Shown: piece after piece, positions 46,401-52,976 of the stretch
Layout of the letters: each line of letters starts with the position of its first letter
Position numbering within the stretch: the stretch's first letter is position 1
Assembly (NCBI RefSeq): GCF_002354895.1
Contig: NZ_CP023439.1
Location: 930,001-994,000 of the forward strand
Length of the DNA stretch: 64,000 nt
Source: Thauera sp. K11
GTDB lineage: Bacteria > Pseudomonadota > Gammaproteobacteria > Burkholderiales > Rhodocyclaceae
Reading direction: 5' to 3'
Notes under the pieces: generated by a model
What the model saw: only the letters and a program-made list of their open reading frames with translations
Told to the model about the DNA's origin: nothing
Databases searched by the model: none
Position numbers and translations under genes: made by a program

Positions 46401-49400
46401 TCCCATCGGGCGCCCGGTTGCGAACACGCGCATCTACATCCTCGACGAAAGCCTGCGTCCGGCGCCGGTGGGCGTGGCCGGCGAACTCTTCATCGCCGGC
46501 GTCCAGGTCGGGCGCGGCTACCTGAACCGCGAGGAACTGACGGCCGAGCGCTTCGTTAGCGATCCGTACGACCCCGATCCCGCGGCCCGCATGTACAAGA
46601 CCGGCGACCTGGCGCGCTGGACCGCCGAGGGCGTGATCGAGTACCTGGGCCGCAACGACTTCCAGGTCAAGATCCGCGGCCTGCGCATCGAACTGGGCGA
46701 GGTCGAGGCCAGCCTCGCCGGCTGCCCGGGCGTGCAGGACGTGGTCGTGCTGGCACGCGAGGACCAGGCCGGCGACAAGCGCCTGGTGGCCTACTACGTG
46801 GGCGAGGCGGACATCGAAGCCCTGCGTGGGCATGCCTCGGAAAGCCTGCCGCAGTACATGGTGCCGGCGGCCTTCGTGCGGCTCGAGTCCATGCCGGTGA
46901 CGCCCAACGGCAAGCTCGACCGCGCGGCATTGCCGGCGCCCGAGGGCGGTGCCGTCCTGCACCGGGGCTACGCCGCCCCGCAAGGGCCGATCGAGGAGGT
47001 GCTGGCGCGCCTGTGGGCGGAGCAGCTCGGCCTCGAGCGCGTGGGCCGCAACGACAACTACTTCGAGCTGGGCGGCCATTCCCTGATGGCCGTGAGCCTG
47101 ATCGAGCGGATGCGCATGGAGGGCCTGCATGCCGACGTGCGCGCCCTGTTCGCGGCACCGACGCTGGCCGATCTCGCGCAGGCCGTCGGTTCCGTGAGCC
47201 GGGAGGTGGCGGTGCCGCCGAACCTGATTCCGGCCGACGGCAGCGCGGTGCGCATCACGCCGGAGATGGTGACGCTGGCCGAGCCGACGCAGGAAGAACT
47301 CGATGCCCTGGCGGCGCAGGTGCCGGGCGGGGTGGGGAACATCCAGGACATCTATCCGCTGGCGCCGCTGCAGGAAGGCATCCTGTTCCACCACCTGCTG
47401 GCCGAGGAGGGCGATCCGTACCTGCTGCGCAGCCTGTACAGCTTTGCCACGCGGGAACGGCTGGATTCGGTGCTGGAGGCGCTGCAGCGCGTCATCGACC
47501 GCCACGACATCCTGCGCACGGGCATCTACTGGGAGGGGCTTGCCCAGCCGCTGCAGGTGGTGCTGCGCGACGCGCGGCTTCCGGTCGAGTGGATCGCGCT
47601 CGATCCGGCCGACGGGGATCTCGAGCAGCAACTGGAGGCGCGCTTCGATCCGCAGCATGCATGCATCGACCTCGCCGAGGCGCCGCTGCTGCGCTGCCAC
47701 GTCGTCGAGGACGCGGCCGCGGGCCGTTTCCTGCTCCACGTGCTGGCGCACCACCTGATCATCGATCACACCACGGTCGACCTGCTGCTGGACGAGGCGC
47801 AAGCCATCGAGGCGGGCCAGGAGGCGGCGCTGCCGGAGCCGGTGCCGTTCCGCAACTTCGTGGCACAGGCGCGGCTGGGGGTGAGCAGGGAGGAGCACGA
47901 AGCCTTCTTCCGCGGCATGCTGGGCGACGTCGACGAGCCGACGGCGCCGTTCGGGCTGATGGACGTTCAAGGGCAGGGCGACATCGCCGAGGCCCGCCTG
48001 GTGCTCGACGACGCGCTCGCGGACAGCTTGCGCCGGCGTACGCGCGCACTGGGCGTCAGCCTCGCGAGCCTGATGCACCTGGCGTGGGCGCTGGTGCTGG
48101 CGCGGACCACCGGGCGCAGGGACGTGGTGTTCGGCACGGTGCTGTTCGGACGCCTGCAGGCGGGCGCCCACGCCGAACGCATGCTGGGCATGTTCATCAA
48201 TACGCTGCCGGTGCGCATCCGCGTCACGACGCAGGGGGTCGAGCACTGCCTCAGGCAGACGCATGGCCTGCTCGCGCAACTGCTGCGCCACGAACATGCG
48301 CCGCTCGCACTGGCGCAGCGCTGCAGCGGGGTCGATGCCCAGATGCCGCTGTTTACCTCGCTGCTCAACTTCCGGCATACGCCGATCGAGGCGGCAACGG
48401 GCGGCGACGATGCCGCCGGGCAGGAAGGAAGCGCGCCCGCCGGGCGGGACGACGTGGAGGAACTCGGCGCGTCGGAGCGCAGCAACTATCCGTTCGGGAT
48501 ATGCGTCGACGATCTGGGCCTGGCCATCGTGCTCACCGCCCAGGTCAGGGGTTCCATTGCCCCGCAACGCATCTGCGCCCTCCTGGAAACGGCGCTGCGA
48601 GAGCTTGCCCATGCCCTGCAGGAAGCCCCCCTGGCGCCGCTCGCCGGCCTCGACGTGCTGCCGGCGCAGGAGCGGGAGCAGGGACTGTCCGGGTGGGACG
48701 GAACCGCGCAGCCCGAGCCGGAGCAGCACTTCCTGCATGAGCTGTTCGAGGCGCAGGTGGCGCGCGATCCGGAACGCATCGCGCTCGCGTGGCGCGACGG
48801 GCGGATGAGCTATGGCCAGTTGAACGAACGGGCCAATCGCCTTGCCCACTACCTGCGCAACAACGGGGTGGAGCCGGAGAGCCGCGTGGCGATCTGCGCC
48901 GAGCGCGGACCGGCGCTGGTCGGCGCCCTGCTGGCGGTGCTCAAGGCCGGCGGCGCCTACGTGCCACTCGATCCGGCCTATCCGCCCGAACGTCTGGCCT
49001 ACATGATCGAGGACTGCGAGCCGCATGCGATCCTCACCTGCGGCGGTCCGGCGCGGGAGGCGCTGGCCAGGGCCGGCGTTTCCGCGGAACGCCTCTTCGA
49101 TCTCGATGCCGACGCGTGGCGCTGGGCGCCCGCCTCGACGGACAACCTGCCGCGCCGGGTCGTGGGCCTGACTCCGCGCCACCTGGCCTACGTGATCTAC
49201 ACCTCGGGGTCGACCGGGCAGCCGAAGGGCGTGATGAACGAGCATCGCGGCCTGAGCAACCTGGTGGCGGCGCAGATGTCGGCGTTCGGCATCGACTCCA
49301 CCAGTCGGGTACTGCAGTTCGCCTCGCCCAGCTTCGACGCCAGCGTGTCGGAGATCGGCACCGCCCTGGGCTCCGGCGCCAGCCTGTGCCTTGCGTCGAG

Positions 49401-51378
49401 CGACGATCTGATGCCGGGCCGGACGCTGCTGCAGATCCTGCGCCATCTGGACGTCACGCACGTCACCCTGCCGCCCTCGGCCCTGCCGCTGCTCGCCGCC
49501 GAACGCATGCCCTTCGCGCCGTCCACGCTGATCGTGGCCGGCGAGGCGGTGTCGCCGAAGGACGCGAACGCGTGGTCCGGCGCCCTGCGGCTCATCAATG
49601 CCTACGGGCCGACGGAGACGACCGTCTGCGCCACGACGCACGTGTGCGCTCCGGACCCCGGGGCCACGATCGTGCCGATCGGCAGGCCGATCGCGAACAT
49701 GCGCGTGTATCTGCTCGACGCGGACCAGCAGCCGGTCCCCGCCGGGGCGGTGGGCGAGATCTGCATCGGCGGTGTCGGCGTGGCGCGCGGTTACCTGAAC
49801 AAGCCTGCGCTCACGTCCGAGTGCTTCCTTCCCGATCCGTTCGCGGCGCAGCGGGACGGCAGCGGCGGCGACCGGATGTACCGCACGGGCGACCTTGGAC
49901 GCTGGCGCGGGGACGGCACGATCGAGTATCTCGGCCGCAGCGACTTCCAGGTCAAGATCCGCGGTTTCCGCATCGAACCCGGCGAGATCGAGGCGCGCCT
50001 GGCTGCGCATCCGGCGGTGCGGGAGGTTCGCGTCGTGGTGCGCGAATCGGCCAGCGGCGACGCCACCGACAAGCGCCTCGTGGCGTACTACGTCGGGACG
50101 GCGAGCGTCGAGGAGGTTCGTGCGCTCGCCACCGCCAGCCTGCCGCGCCACATGCTGCCCGCGGCGTATGTGTGCATGGAGCGCCTGCCCCTGACGCCGA
50201 ACGGCAAGCTGGATCGCAAGGCCCTGCCGGTACCGGAAGGCGAAGCCTTCGGCCGCCGCGCCTACGAGGCGCCGCAGGGAGAAGTGGAAGTGGAGCTGGC
50301 CGCCATCTGGACGGCCGTGCTGGGCGTGGAGCAGGTGGGGCGGCACGACAACTTCTTCCAGATCGGCGGCCATTCGCTGCTCGCGGTGCAGCTCATCGCC
50401 CACGTGCGCAAGCGCTTCGAGATCGAGCTGCCGCTGTCGGAGCTGTTCCTGCGGCCCACGCTGACCGAACTGGCCGCCAGCATCGAGGCCGGCAGGATGG
50501 CCGCGCTCGGTGCCAGCCTCCTGATTCCGCTGCGCACCGGCGGCAGCGCGATACCGTTGTTCTTCATTCACGCGCTTGAAGGAAACGTTGGGTACGCTGC
50601 CGATCTCGCACGCTGGGTAAACCCGGATGTGCCGGTGTTCGGGCTCGTCGCCAGCGGGTTGAACAAGGGCGAGGAACCATTGCGGAGCGTCGAGGCGATG
50701 GCCGCGCGGTACATCGACGAGATGCTTCGCGTGCAGCCGCAGGGGCCGTACCGGATCGCGAGCTGGTCGGCGGGCGGGCAGGTGGCGTACGAAATCGCGC
50801 ATCAGCTTGCCGCCCGCGGCGAGACCGTGGGTTTCGTCGGCCTGATCGACACGATGTTCAGGGTGACCGCGCTGTCGGACGAGATGCGCAAGTGGCATGG
50901 GCGCGAGCGCGCCGGTCAGGCGCCGCGGGAAGAGCGCGAACGCGCGATGCTGCTGGTGAATCTGCAGCACGTGCTCAACGTTCCGCCCAAGCGCGTCAAG
51001 GAGTTGGCCCAGTTGGGAAGCGTGCCCGAGATCCTTGCCGCGATGGTCGGCGGGGGCGACGACGACCTTTTCGAAATCGAGACGTACGAGCGACACAACG
51101 CGATGCAATGTGCCTTTGTCGAAGCAATCGATGACTATGACCCGCCTGCCGCGACGGTGCCGGTGGTCCTGTTCGCGGCGAGCAAGTCGCAGCGCAAGGA
51201 TGCCTCCCTCGGCTGGCGGCCGCTCGTGGGAGAGCGCCTGCGGGTGGTATCGATCAAGGGCGATCACCAGTCGATATTGCAGGAGCCTCGCATCGCGGAG
51301 CTGGGAGCCGCGCTGTCGCTTGCCCTGCAGCGCCATGGCGAGACGGAGCCTGCCTTGACGGCCGGCGAACCCGCATGA
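37252..51378 (+). CDS. Non-ribosomal peptide synthetase 3, four modules with terminal thioesterase
   Basis: This 4708-residue terminal synthetase reads TubC-dock | CE-A(Val)-T | C-A(Leu)-T | CE-A(Ser)-T | CE-A(Tyr/Phe)-T-TE. It would receive the chain from NRPS-2, add the last four residues and release the product. The start is GTG 37252, preceded by GAGGAG and overlapping the NRPS-2 stop. The stop TGA 51376-51378 overlaps the ATG of the efflux gene (ATGA). The first C domain is dual C/E (HHLVTEEGD), so the Thr loaded by NRPS-2 is expected to become D-configured (D-allo-Thr). A thioesterase at the end makes this the chain-releasing enzyme. The frame is intact throughout. Confidence 0.97.
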   Translation: MTLETLFRDLDEKNIQVLLENDELVIRAPRGAMDAELAARLRTHKGDLLAFLKEAPRETGAAAGRRPFRITPEMLTLVSLTQDEIDRVVATVPGGAGNVQDIYPLAPLQEGILFHHLVTEEGDPYLLPSLLAFPRRERLERFLAALQRVVDRHDILRTGLAWEGLPEPVQVVRRKAALPVEHLQIDPADGDAVQQIEARFDPRHARLDLTQAPMLACHVAEDAANGRWLLHILAHHLAIDHTTLELLVEEAELIEQGRESELPVPVPFRNFVAQARLGVSQEEHETFFRQMLEDITEPTAPFDILDIQGNGGDIHEASEAVPEDVARAIRRIARTLGVSAASMMHLAWAVVLARLTGRQDVVFGTVLFGRMQGGESADRVLGMFINTLPIRLSVDQESVETRLKDVHALLARLLRHEHAPLSLAQRCSGVQPPAPLFSTLLNFRHAGGAAADLPDTGPAAADAAQDRDGDFEVLSGHERTNYPLTFSVDDLGEGFLLTAQVSRPLEAARVCSFMQSALSGLVEALSSHPQAPLSGVGVLPASERAQVVQGWNATSYAYPRESGVGELFAQMAQSTPSAPAVLDGERTLSYAELDAWSNRLAHALLDAGLQAGEAVALSLPRSAELVVAELAVLKAGGAYLPLDTVLPGERQALMAQDAGVRLLIGRAGEAAAAELSGLQRLDADGEALSSQPSGTPEVRTGGDALAYVMYTSGSTGRPKGVEILHRGIVRLVRNNGYAAFGAGDRVALAANPAFDASTLEVWAALLNGGAVVVIDQDTLLDPQRLAGALGDRAVSVLWLTVGLFNQYERVLGPVLPGLRYLIIGGDALDPRVVRKVLREHRPQHLLNGYGPTESTTFAITHEIESLAEEAASVPLGRPIGNTRIYILDGHGQPVPIGVAGELYIGGDGVARGYLNQPELTAERFVADPFATVAEGEAPARMYKTGDLGRWLADGTIEYLGRNDFQVKVRGFRIELGEIEAHLAQAADVSDVVVIARADGDTDTKYLVAYYVGEAAAEALRAHAGDGLPSYMVPSAFVRLARLPLTPNGKLDRAALPAPEGDAFVRRGYEAPQGEVEQTLARLWSELLGVAQVGRHDNFFELGGHSLLAVQLVSRLRSEVALELSLSELFDTASLSELAARIEARRAAGEAGAVLEAIGRADRAAPLPLSLAQQRLWFLGRLGGASEAYHIAGAVALEGELDAAALAQALWRVRARHEALRTRFGVDGQGQPVQVIDGPDSALAWHTEDLSGLAGEAQDAALQASLGSEASAPFDLERGPLLRARLMRLGEGHHVLSLCMHHIISDGWSIGVLLDELSTQYGACVAGEDDPLPALAVQYADYAAWQRQWLSGGALAAQQAYWQATLSERPRLLSLPLDHARPAQQDYRGDTVPVWLPEALTQRLQALAQREGVTLYMVLLASWGVLLGRLAGQDEVVIGTPVAGRTRQEVEGLIGFFVNTLALPVDLRAAGAGEGQDEGAGEGPDTRDLLARVKAQVLGAQAHQALPFEQVVDLVQPPRSLSTTPLFQAVLAWQNTPEGELSLPGLTLRPLASPQATAQFDLTLNLMPLEGGVGGGLNYATALWSRATMERMVGGWQVLLEAMLSQPEVAVSRLAILPEAERAQVVDGWNATHRPYALEQGTARLIEAQAARTPQAVALQQDETSLTYAELDARANRLAHHLRTLGVGPDVRVAVCLGRSVELVVAELAVLKAGGAYVPLDPAYPGERLAYMLEDCEPGVILTDGGLEAELQTLIAIAAARHEPALPVLDLRQDGAWRGLPEGAVTVAGLRPHHLAYVIYTSGSTGRPKGVMIEQRSLNNLIGWHIERFGLEAGSRSSCTAGVAFDACAWETWPVLAAGGTLLLAPAASEGDPQALLAWWQSQALDVSFLVTPLAEHALAHGQANGGVRSLLIGGDRLRRWPSGLPSGQALVNNYGPTENTVVASSGTLSADGVLHIGRPIGNTRIYILDGHGQPVPIGVAGELYIGGDGVARGYLNQPELTAERFVADPFATATAGNPAPRMYKTGDLGRWLSDGTIEYLGRNDFQVKVRGFRIELGEIEAHLAQAADVSDVVVIARADGADDTQHLVAYYVGEAAADALRTHAGDGLPSYMVPSAFVRLARLPLTPNGKLDRAALPAPEGDAFVRRGYEAPQGEVEQTLARLWSELLGVAQVGRHDNFFELGGHSLLAVSLIERMRQAGLQADVRALFTSTSLAELAASVGAGPARIEVPPNGIPADGSAGRITPEMVTLAALTQDELDRLVAQVPGGVRNVQDIYPLAPLQEGILFHHLMAEDGDPYLLPSVYGFRQREAVSRFVDTVQQVIGRHDILRTAVYWEGLSQPVQVVQREARLELVELDASDFGTADLAAALEARFDPQHTRLDLGHAPLLRAHLVEDARNGRWLLHILAHHLAIDHTTLELLVEEAELIEQGREAELPAPVPFRHFVAQARLGVSQEEHEAFFTQMLGDIDEPTAPFGLTEALGGLDEHHVLLPRTLAQAVRAQARRLGVSAASLMHLAWSLVLARTTGREDVVFGTVLFGRMQGGEGADRVMGMFINTLPVRLGVGEAGVEAALRQTHERLAQLLRHEHAPLALAQRCSAVQTPAPLFTSLLNYRHSAVAVGDAAADGVPAEGGNDVESLGASERTTYALTLTVDDLGEDFVLGAQVMEAPLAARVCGFMQRALEVVAAALERDPQQALRALDVLPASERTQVLEGWNATARDYPAGRCLHELIEAQADRTPQAVAVRQDGASLTYAELNARANRLAHHLRTLGVGPDARVAVCLGRSVELVVALVAVLKAGGAYVPLDPGYPGERLAYMLGDSAPAVVLADAVGREALDGAGLAGRIVIDPGADAAAWAAAPADNLSPQEIGLDARHLAYVIYTSGSTGQPKGAMNEHRGIVNRLVWMQEEYGLTADDAVLQKTPFSFDVSVWEFFWPLMTGASIVVARPDGHRDPAYLRREICASGVTTLHFVPSMLQLFLESEGVGECAAVVRRVMCSGEALPASLVRRFHERLPGVELHNLYGPTEAAVDVTYWACEPGAEGQGIPIGRPVANTRIYILDESLRPAPVGVAGELFIAGVQVGRGYLNREELTAERFVSDPYDPDPAARMYKTGDLARWTAEGVIEYLGRNDFQVKIRGLRIELGEVEASLAGCPGVQDVVVLAREDQAGDKRLVAYYVGEADIEALRGHASESLPQYMVPAAFVRLESMPVTPNGKLDRAALPAPEGGAVLHRGYAAPQGPIEEVLARLWAEQLGLERVGRNDNYFELGGHSLMAVSLIERMRMEGLHADVRALFAAPTLADLAQAVGSVSREVAVPPNLIPADGSAVRITPEMVTLAEPTQEELDALAAQVPGGVGNIQDIYPLAPLQEGILFHHLLAEEGDPYLLRSLYSFATRERLDSVLEALQRVIDRHDILRTGIYWEGLAQPLQVVLRDARLPVEWIALDPADGDLEQQLEARFDPQHACIDLAEAPLLRCHVVEDAAAGRFLLHVLAHHLIIDHTTVDLLLDEAQAIEAGQEAALPEPVPFRNFVAQARLGVSREEHEAFFRGMLGDVDEPTAPFGLMDVQGQGDIAEARLVLDDALADSLRRRTRALGVSLASLMHLAWALVLARTTGRRDVVFGTVLFGRLQAGAHAERMLGMFINTLPVRIRVTTQGVEHCLRQTHGLLAQLLRHEHAPLALAQRCSGVDAQMPLFTSLLNFRHTPIEAATGGDDAAGQEGSAPAGRDDVEELGASERSNYPFGICVDDLGLAIVLTAQVRGSIAPQRICALLETALRELAHALQEAPLAPLAGLDVLPAQEREQGLSGWDGTAQPEPEQHFLHELFEAQVARDPERIALAWRDGRMSYGQLNERANRLAHYLRNNGVEPESRVAICAERGPALVGALLAVLKAGGAYVPLDPAYPPERLAYMIEDCEPHAILTCGGPAREALARAGVSAERLFDLDADAWRWAPASTDNLPRRVVGLTPRHLAYVIYTSGSTGQPKGVMNEHRGLSNLVAAQMSAFGIDSTSRVLQFASPSFDASVSEIGTALGSGASLCLASSDDLMPGRTLLQILRHLDVTHVTLPPSALPLLAAERMPFAPSTLIVAGEAVSPKDANAWSGALRLINAYGPTETTVCATTHVCAPDPGATIVPIGRPIANMRVYLLDADQQPVPAGAVGEICIGGVGVARGYLNKPALTSECFLPDPFAAQRDGSGGDRMYRTGDLGRWRGDGTIEYLGRSDFQVKIRGFRIEPGEIEARLAAHPAVREVRVVVRESASGDATDKRLVAYYVGTASVEEVRALATASLPRHMLPAAYVCMERLPLTPNGKLDRKALPVPEGEAFGRRAYEAPQGEVEVELAAIWTAVLGVEQVGRHDNFFQIGGHSLLAVQLIAHVRKRFEIELPLSELFLRPTLTELAASIEAGRMAALGASLLIPLRTGGSAIPLFFIHALEGNVGYAADLARWVNPDVPVFGLVASGLNKGEEPLRSVEAMAARYIDEMLRVQPQGPYRIASWSAGGQVAYEIAHQLAARGETVGFVGLIDTMFRVTALSDEMRKWHGRERAGQAPREERERAMLLVNLQHVLNVPPKRVKELAQLGSVPEILAAMVGGGDDDLFEIETYERHNAMQCAFVEAIDDYDPPAATVPVVLFAASKSQRKDASLGWRPLVGERLRVVSIKGDHQSILQEPRIAELGAALSLALQRHGETEPALTAGEPA
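37459..40690 (+). other. NRPS-3 module 1: dual C/E - A(Val) - T
   Basis: The dual C/E domain (HHLVTEEGD, HHLAIDH) is diverged from the homogenised copies. The A domain (from 38914, SYAYPRES) is the common Val type with code DALWIGGTFK. The carrier is the QLVSRLR type before an LCL domain, so an L-Val is predicted. Confidence 0.86.
40741..43935 (+). other. NRPS-3 module 2: C - A(Leu) - T
   Basis: An LCL C domain (HHIISDG) is followed by the common Leu A domain (from 42145, code DAWFLGNVVK). The carrier is the SLIERMR type before a dual C/E domain, so a D-Leu is predicted. Confidence 0.87.
43981..47200 (+). other. NRPS-3 module 3: dual C/E - A(Ser) - T
   Basis: The C domain has HHLMAEDGD. The A domain (from about 45415) starts as a copy of the Z-type domain, then changes at about 45717 (after GERLAYML) into a diverged core. 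The code reads DVWHMSLVDK, close to the serine code DVWHLSLIDK. The carrier (DNYFELGGHSLMAVSLIERM) precedes a dual C/E domain, so a D-Ser is predicted. Confidence 0.85.
47254..50510 (+). other. NRPS-3 module 4: dual C/E - A(Tyr or Phe) - T
   Basis: The dual C/E domain has HHLLAEEGD and HHLIIDH. The A domain (from about 48706) has code DASTIAAVCK, an aromatic code closest to tyrosine/beta-hydroxytyrosine domains; phenylalanine is the alternative. The carrier is DNFFQIGGHSLLAV. This residue is the C-terminus of the chain. Confidence 0.8.
50524..51350 (+). other. Type I thioesterase domain of NRPS-3
   Basis: This alpha/beta-hydrolase fold begins at IPLRTGGSAIPLFFIHALEG. The nucleophile elbow reads SWSAGGQVAYE, so the usual first Gly of GxSxG is Ser. 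The catalytic His is in GDHQSIL near the end. It should release the peptide by hydrolysis or by attack of an internal hydroxyl. Only one thioesterase domain is present. Confidence 0.88.
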
Positions 51379-52976
51379 ACCGCACGTATCGGCGGGGAAC
51401 GGGCCTGTTCGCGCTTTGCGCCCTGGCGCTGGCGGGGGGCTGCGCCACGGTCGGGCCGGACTACCGGACGCCCGATCCCGGCGCGGCGGGCGTGCCGGAG
51501 CAATGGTCCGCCAGCCTGCCCGAGGGGGAACGGCTGCTCGAACTGAGGAACTGGTGGAGCCAGTTCGGCTCTCCCACCATGGCCGGCCTCATCGACGAGG
51601 CGCTCGAGACGAGCCCCTCCATGGATGCGGCACTGGCGCGCGTCGCGCAGGCCCGTGCCGGCGTGGGCATGGGGATGGCGGCGCTGTTGCCGAAGATCGG
51701 CGTCACGGGGGGCATCGGGCGCGGGCGTTCGAACGAAAAGACCTCGCTGCGCGGCGCCCGCGTCGACACCGACACCGATACCGGTGCCAGGGACGTGCTG
51801 CATGGTCAAGTGGGAACGTTCGAAGGTTCGCTGCTGACGACGCGCAGCCTGTCGACCGACATGAGCTGGGAGATCGACCTCTTCGGCGGACGCCGGCGCA
51901 GCCTGGAAGGGTCGCGGGCGACGTTCGAGGCTCGTCGCGCCGAATGGCGCGGCGCCCGCGTCACGCTGGCGGCCGAGGTCGCGAACGTCTACGTGCTGCG
52001 GCGCCATTGCGAAGGGTTGCTGGCGGTGGCCGACGCAGACCTGGTGTCGCGCACGGAAACGCATCTCCTGACCTTGCAGAAGCGGGACGCGGGATTCGTG
52101 ATCCCGGCCGATGCCGACCGGACGGAAGCGTCGGTGGCGGAGGCGCGCAGCGTCCGGTCCGGCCTGGAAGCCGAATGCACGCAGTACCAGAACCAGTTGG
52201 TCGCGCTGACGGGGCTTCCCTACGGCGAGATCGGGTCGCGGCTGGCGGCCGACCGCGCGAGCCTGCCCACGCCGCCGGACGGAGCCCTCCCGGTCGTGCC
52301 GGCGGAAGCGATTTCGCAGCGGCCGGACGTCGCCGTCAGCGAACGCGTGCTGGCCGCGGCCAGCGCCGACATCGGCGTGGCGAAGGCCGCGGCACTGCCG
52401 TCGATCACGCTCATCGGCTCCATCGGCGTGAACGTGGGCCGCGGCGGCAAGCGCGACACGACCGGGTACAACGGCATCGAGGCGCAGTCGAACAGCGGCA
52501 GCTACCGGGTGACGACCCGCTCCTGGTCGTTCGGTCCCTCGATCTCGCTGCCGCTGTTCGACGGCGGCAAGGCGGCGGCCGACATCGCGTTCGCCAAGGC
52601 CGCGTTCGAGGAAGCCTCCGCGGCGTACCAGAGCAGCGTCCGCAACGCCGTGATGGAGGTGGAGAACGCCCTGGTGCGCGTCGACTCCGCGAGCAGCCGG
52701 CTGAGCGACATCGGGCGCGCGCACGACGGCTATACGCGCTTTTTCGAGGCGACCGAAGCGCAGTACCGGGAGGGCGCGGCGAGCCTGCTCGCCCTCGAGG
52801 ACGCCCGCCGCGTCCTGCTCGCGAGCCGCCAGGCGCAGCTCGGCGAGCGGCTCGCGCAGTTGCAGGCATGGATAACGCTGTTCAAGGCCGTCGGCGGCGG
52901 TTGGCAAAGCGCCGAACCGCCGGCCGAACCGGAAACATTCAACCCTATCCCTCTGGCCACGTCGGCAATGGAATGA
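51375..52976 (+). CDS. NodT-type outer-membrane efflux lipoprotein
   Basis: This 533-residue member of the TolC/NodT outer-membrane factor family forms the exit duct of a tripartite pump. A signal peptide ends in a lipobox (ALAGGC, Cys23), followed by TVGPDYRTPD, the usual start of the mature NodT proteins. Two OEP repeats cover most of the rest; helical stretches such as AALARVAQARAGVGMG and ISQRPDVAVSERVLAAASAD are typical. Its ATG overlaps the stop of NRPS-3 and its TGA overlaps the next ATG, so it is translated as part of the same unit. Context suggests export of the NRPS peptide, but the substrate is not shown by sequence. Confidence 0.93.
   Translation: MNRTYRRGTGLFALCALALAGGCATVGPDYRTPDPGAAGVPEQWSASLPEGERLLELRNWWSQFGSPTMAGLIDEALETSPSMDAALARVAQARAGVGMGMAALLPKIGVTGGIGRGRSNEKTSLRGARVDTDTDTGARDVLHGQVGTFEGSLLTTRSLSTDMSWEIDLFGGRRRSLEGSRATFEARRAEWRGARVTLAAEVANVYVLRRHCEGLLAVADADLVSRTETHLLTLQKRDAGFVIPADADRTEASVAEARSVRSGLEAECTQYQNQLVALTGLPYGEIGSRLAADRASLPTPPDGALPVVPAEAISQRPDVAVSERVLAAASADIGVAKAAALPSITLIGSIGVNVGRGGKRDTTGYNGIEAQSNSGSYRVTTRSWSFGPSISLPLFDGGKAAADIAFAKAAFEEASAAYQSSVRNAVMEVENALVRVDSASSRLSDIGRAHDGYTRFFEATEAQYREGAASLLALEDARRVLLASRQAQLGERLAQLQAWITLFKAVGGGWQSAEPPAEPETFNPIPLATSAME

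Noticed and set aside
12004..51336. Very long open frames on the minus strand opposite the NRPS genes (for example 12004-20748, 25611-34559 and 41347-51336, up to about 3300 codons).
   Set aside because: They arise from the extreme GC3 codon bias of the NRPS genes. Their translations are repetitive Arg/Gln/His-rich text that mirrors each module, without any recognisable domain or start signal.
1..51378. Repeated sequence as CRISPR, insertion sequence or other mobile element.
   Set aside because: The repeats are in-frame NRPS domains of about 1-3 kb with no transposase, terminal inverted repeats or spacer structure.
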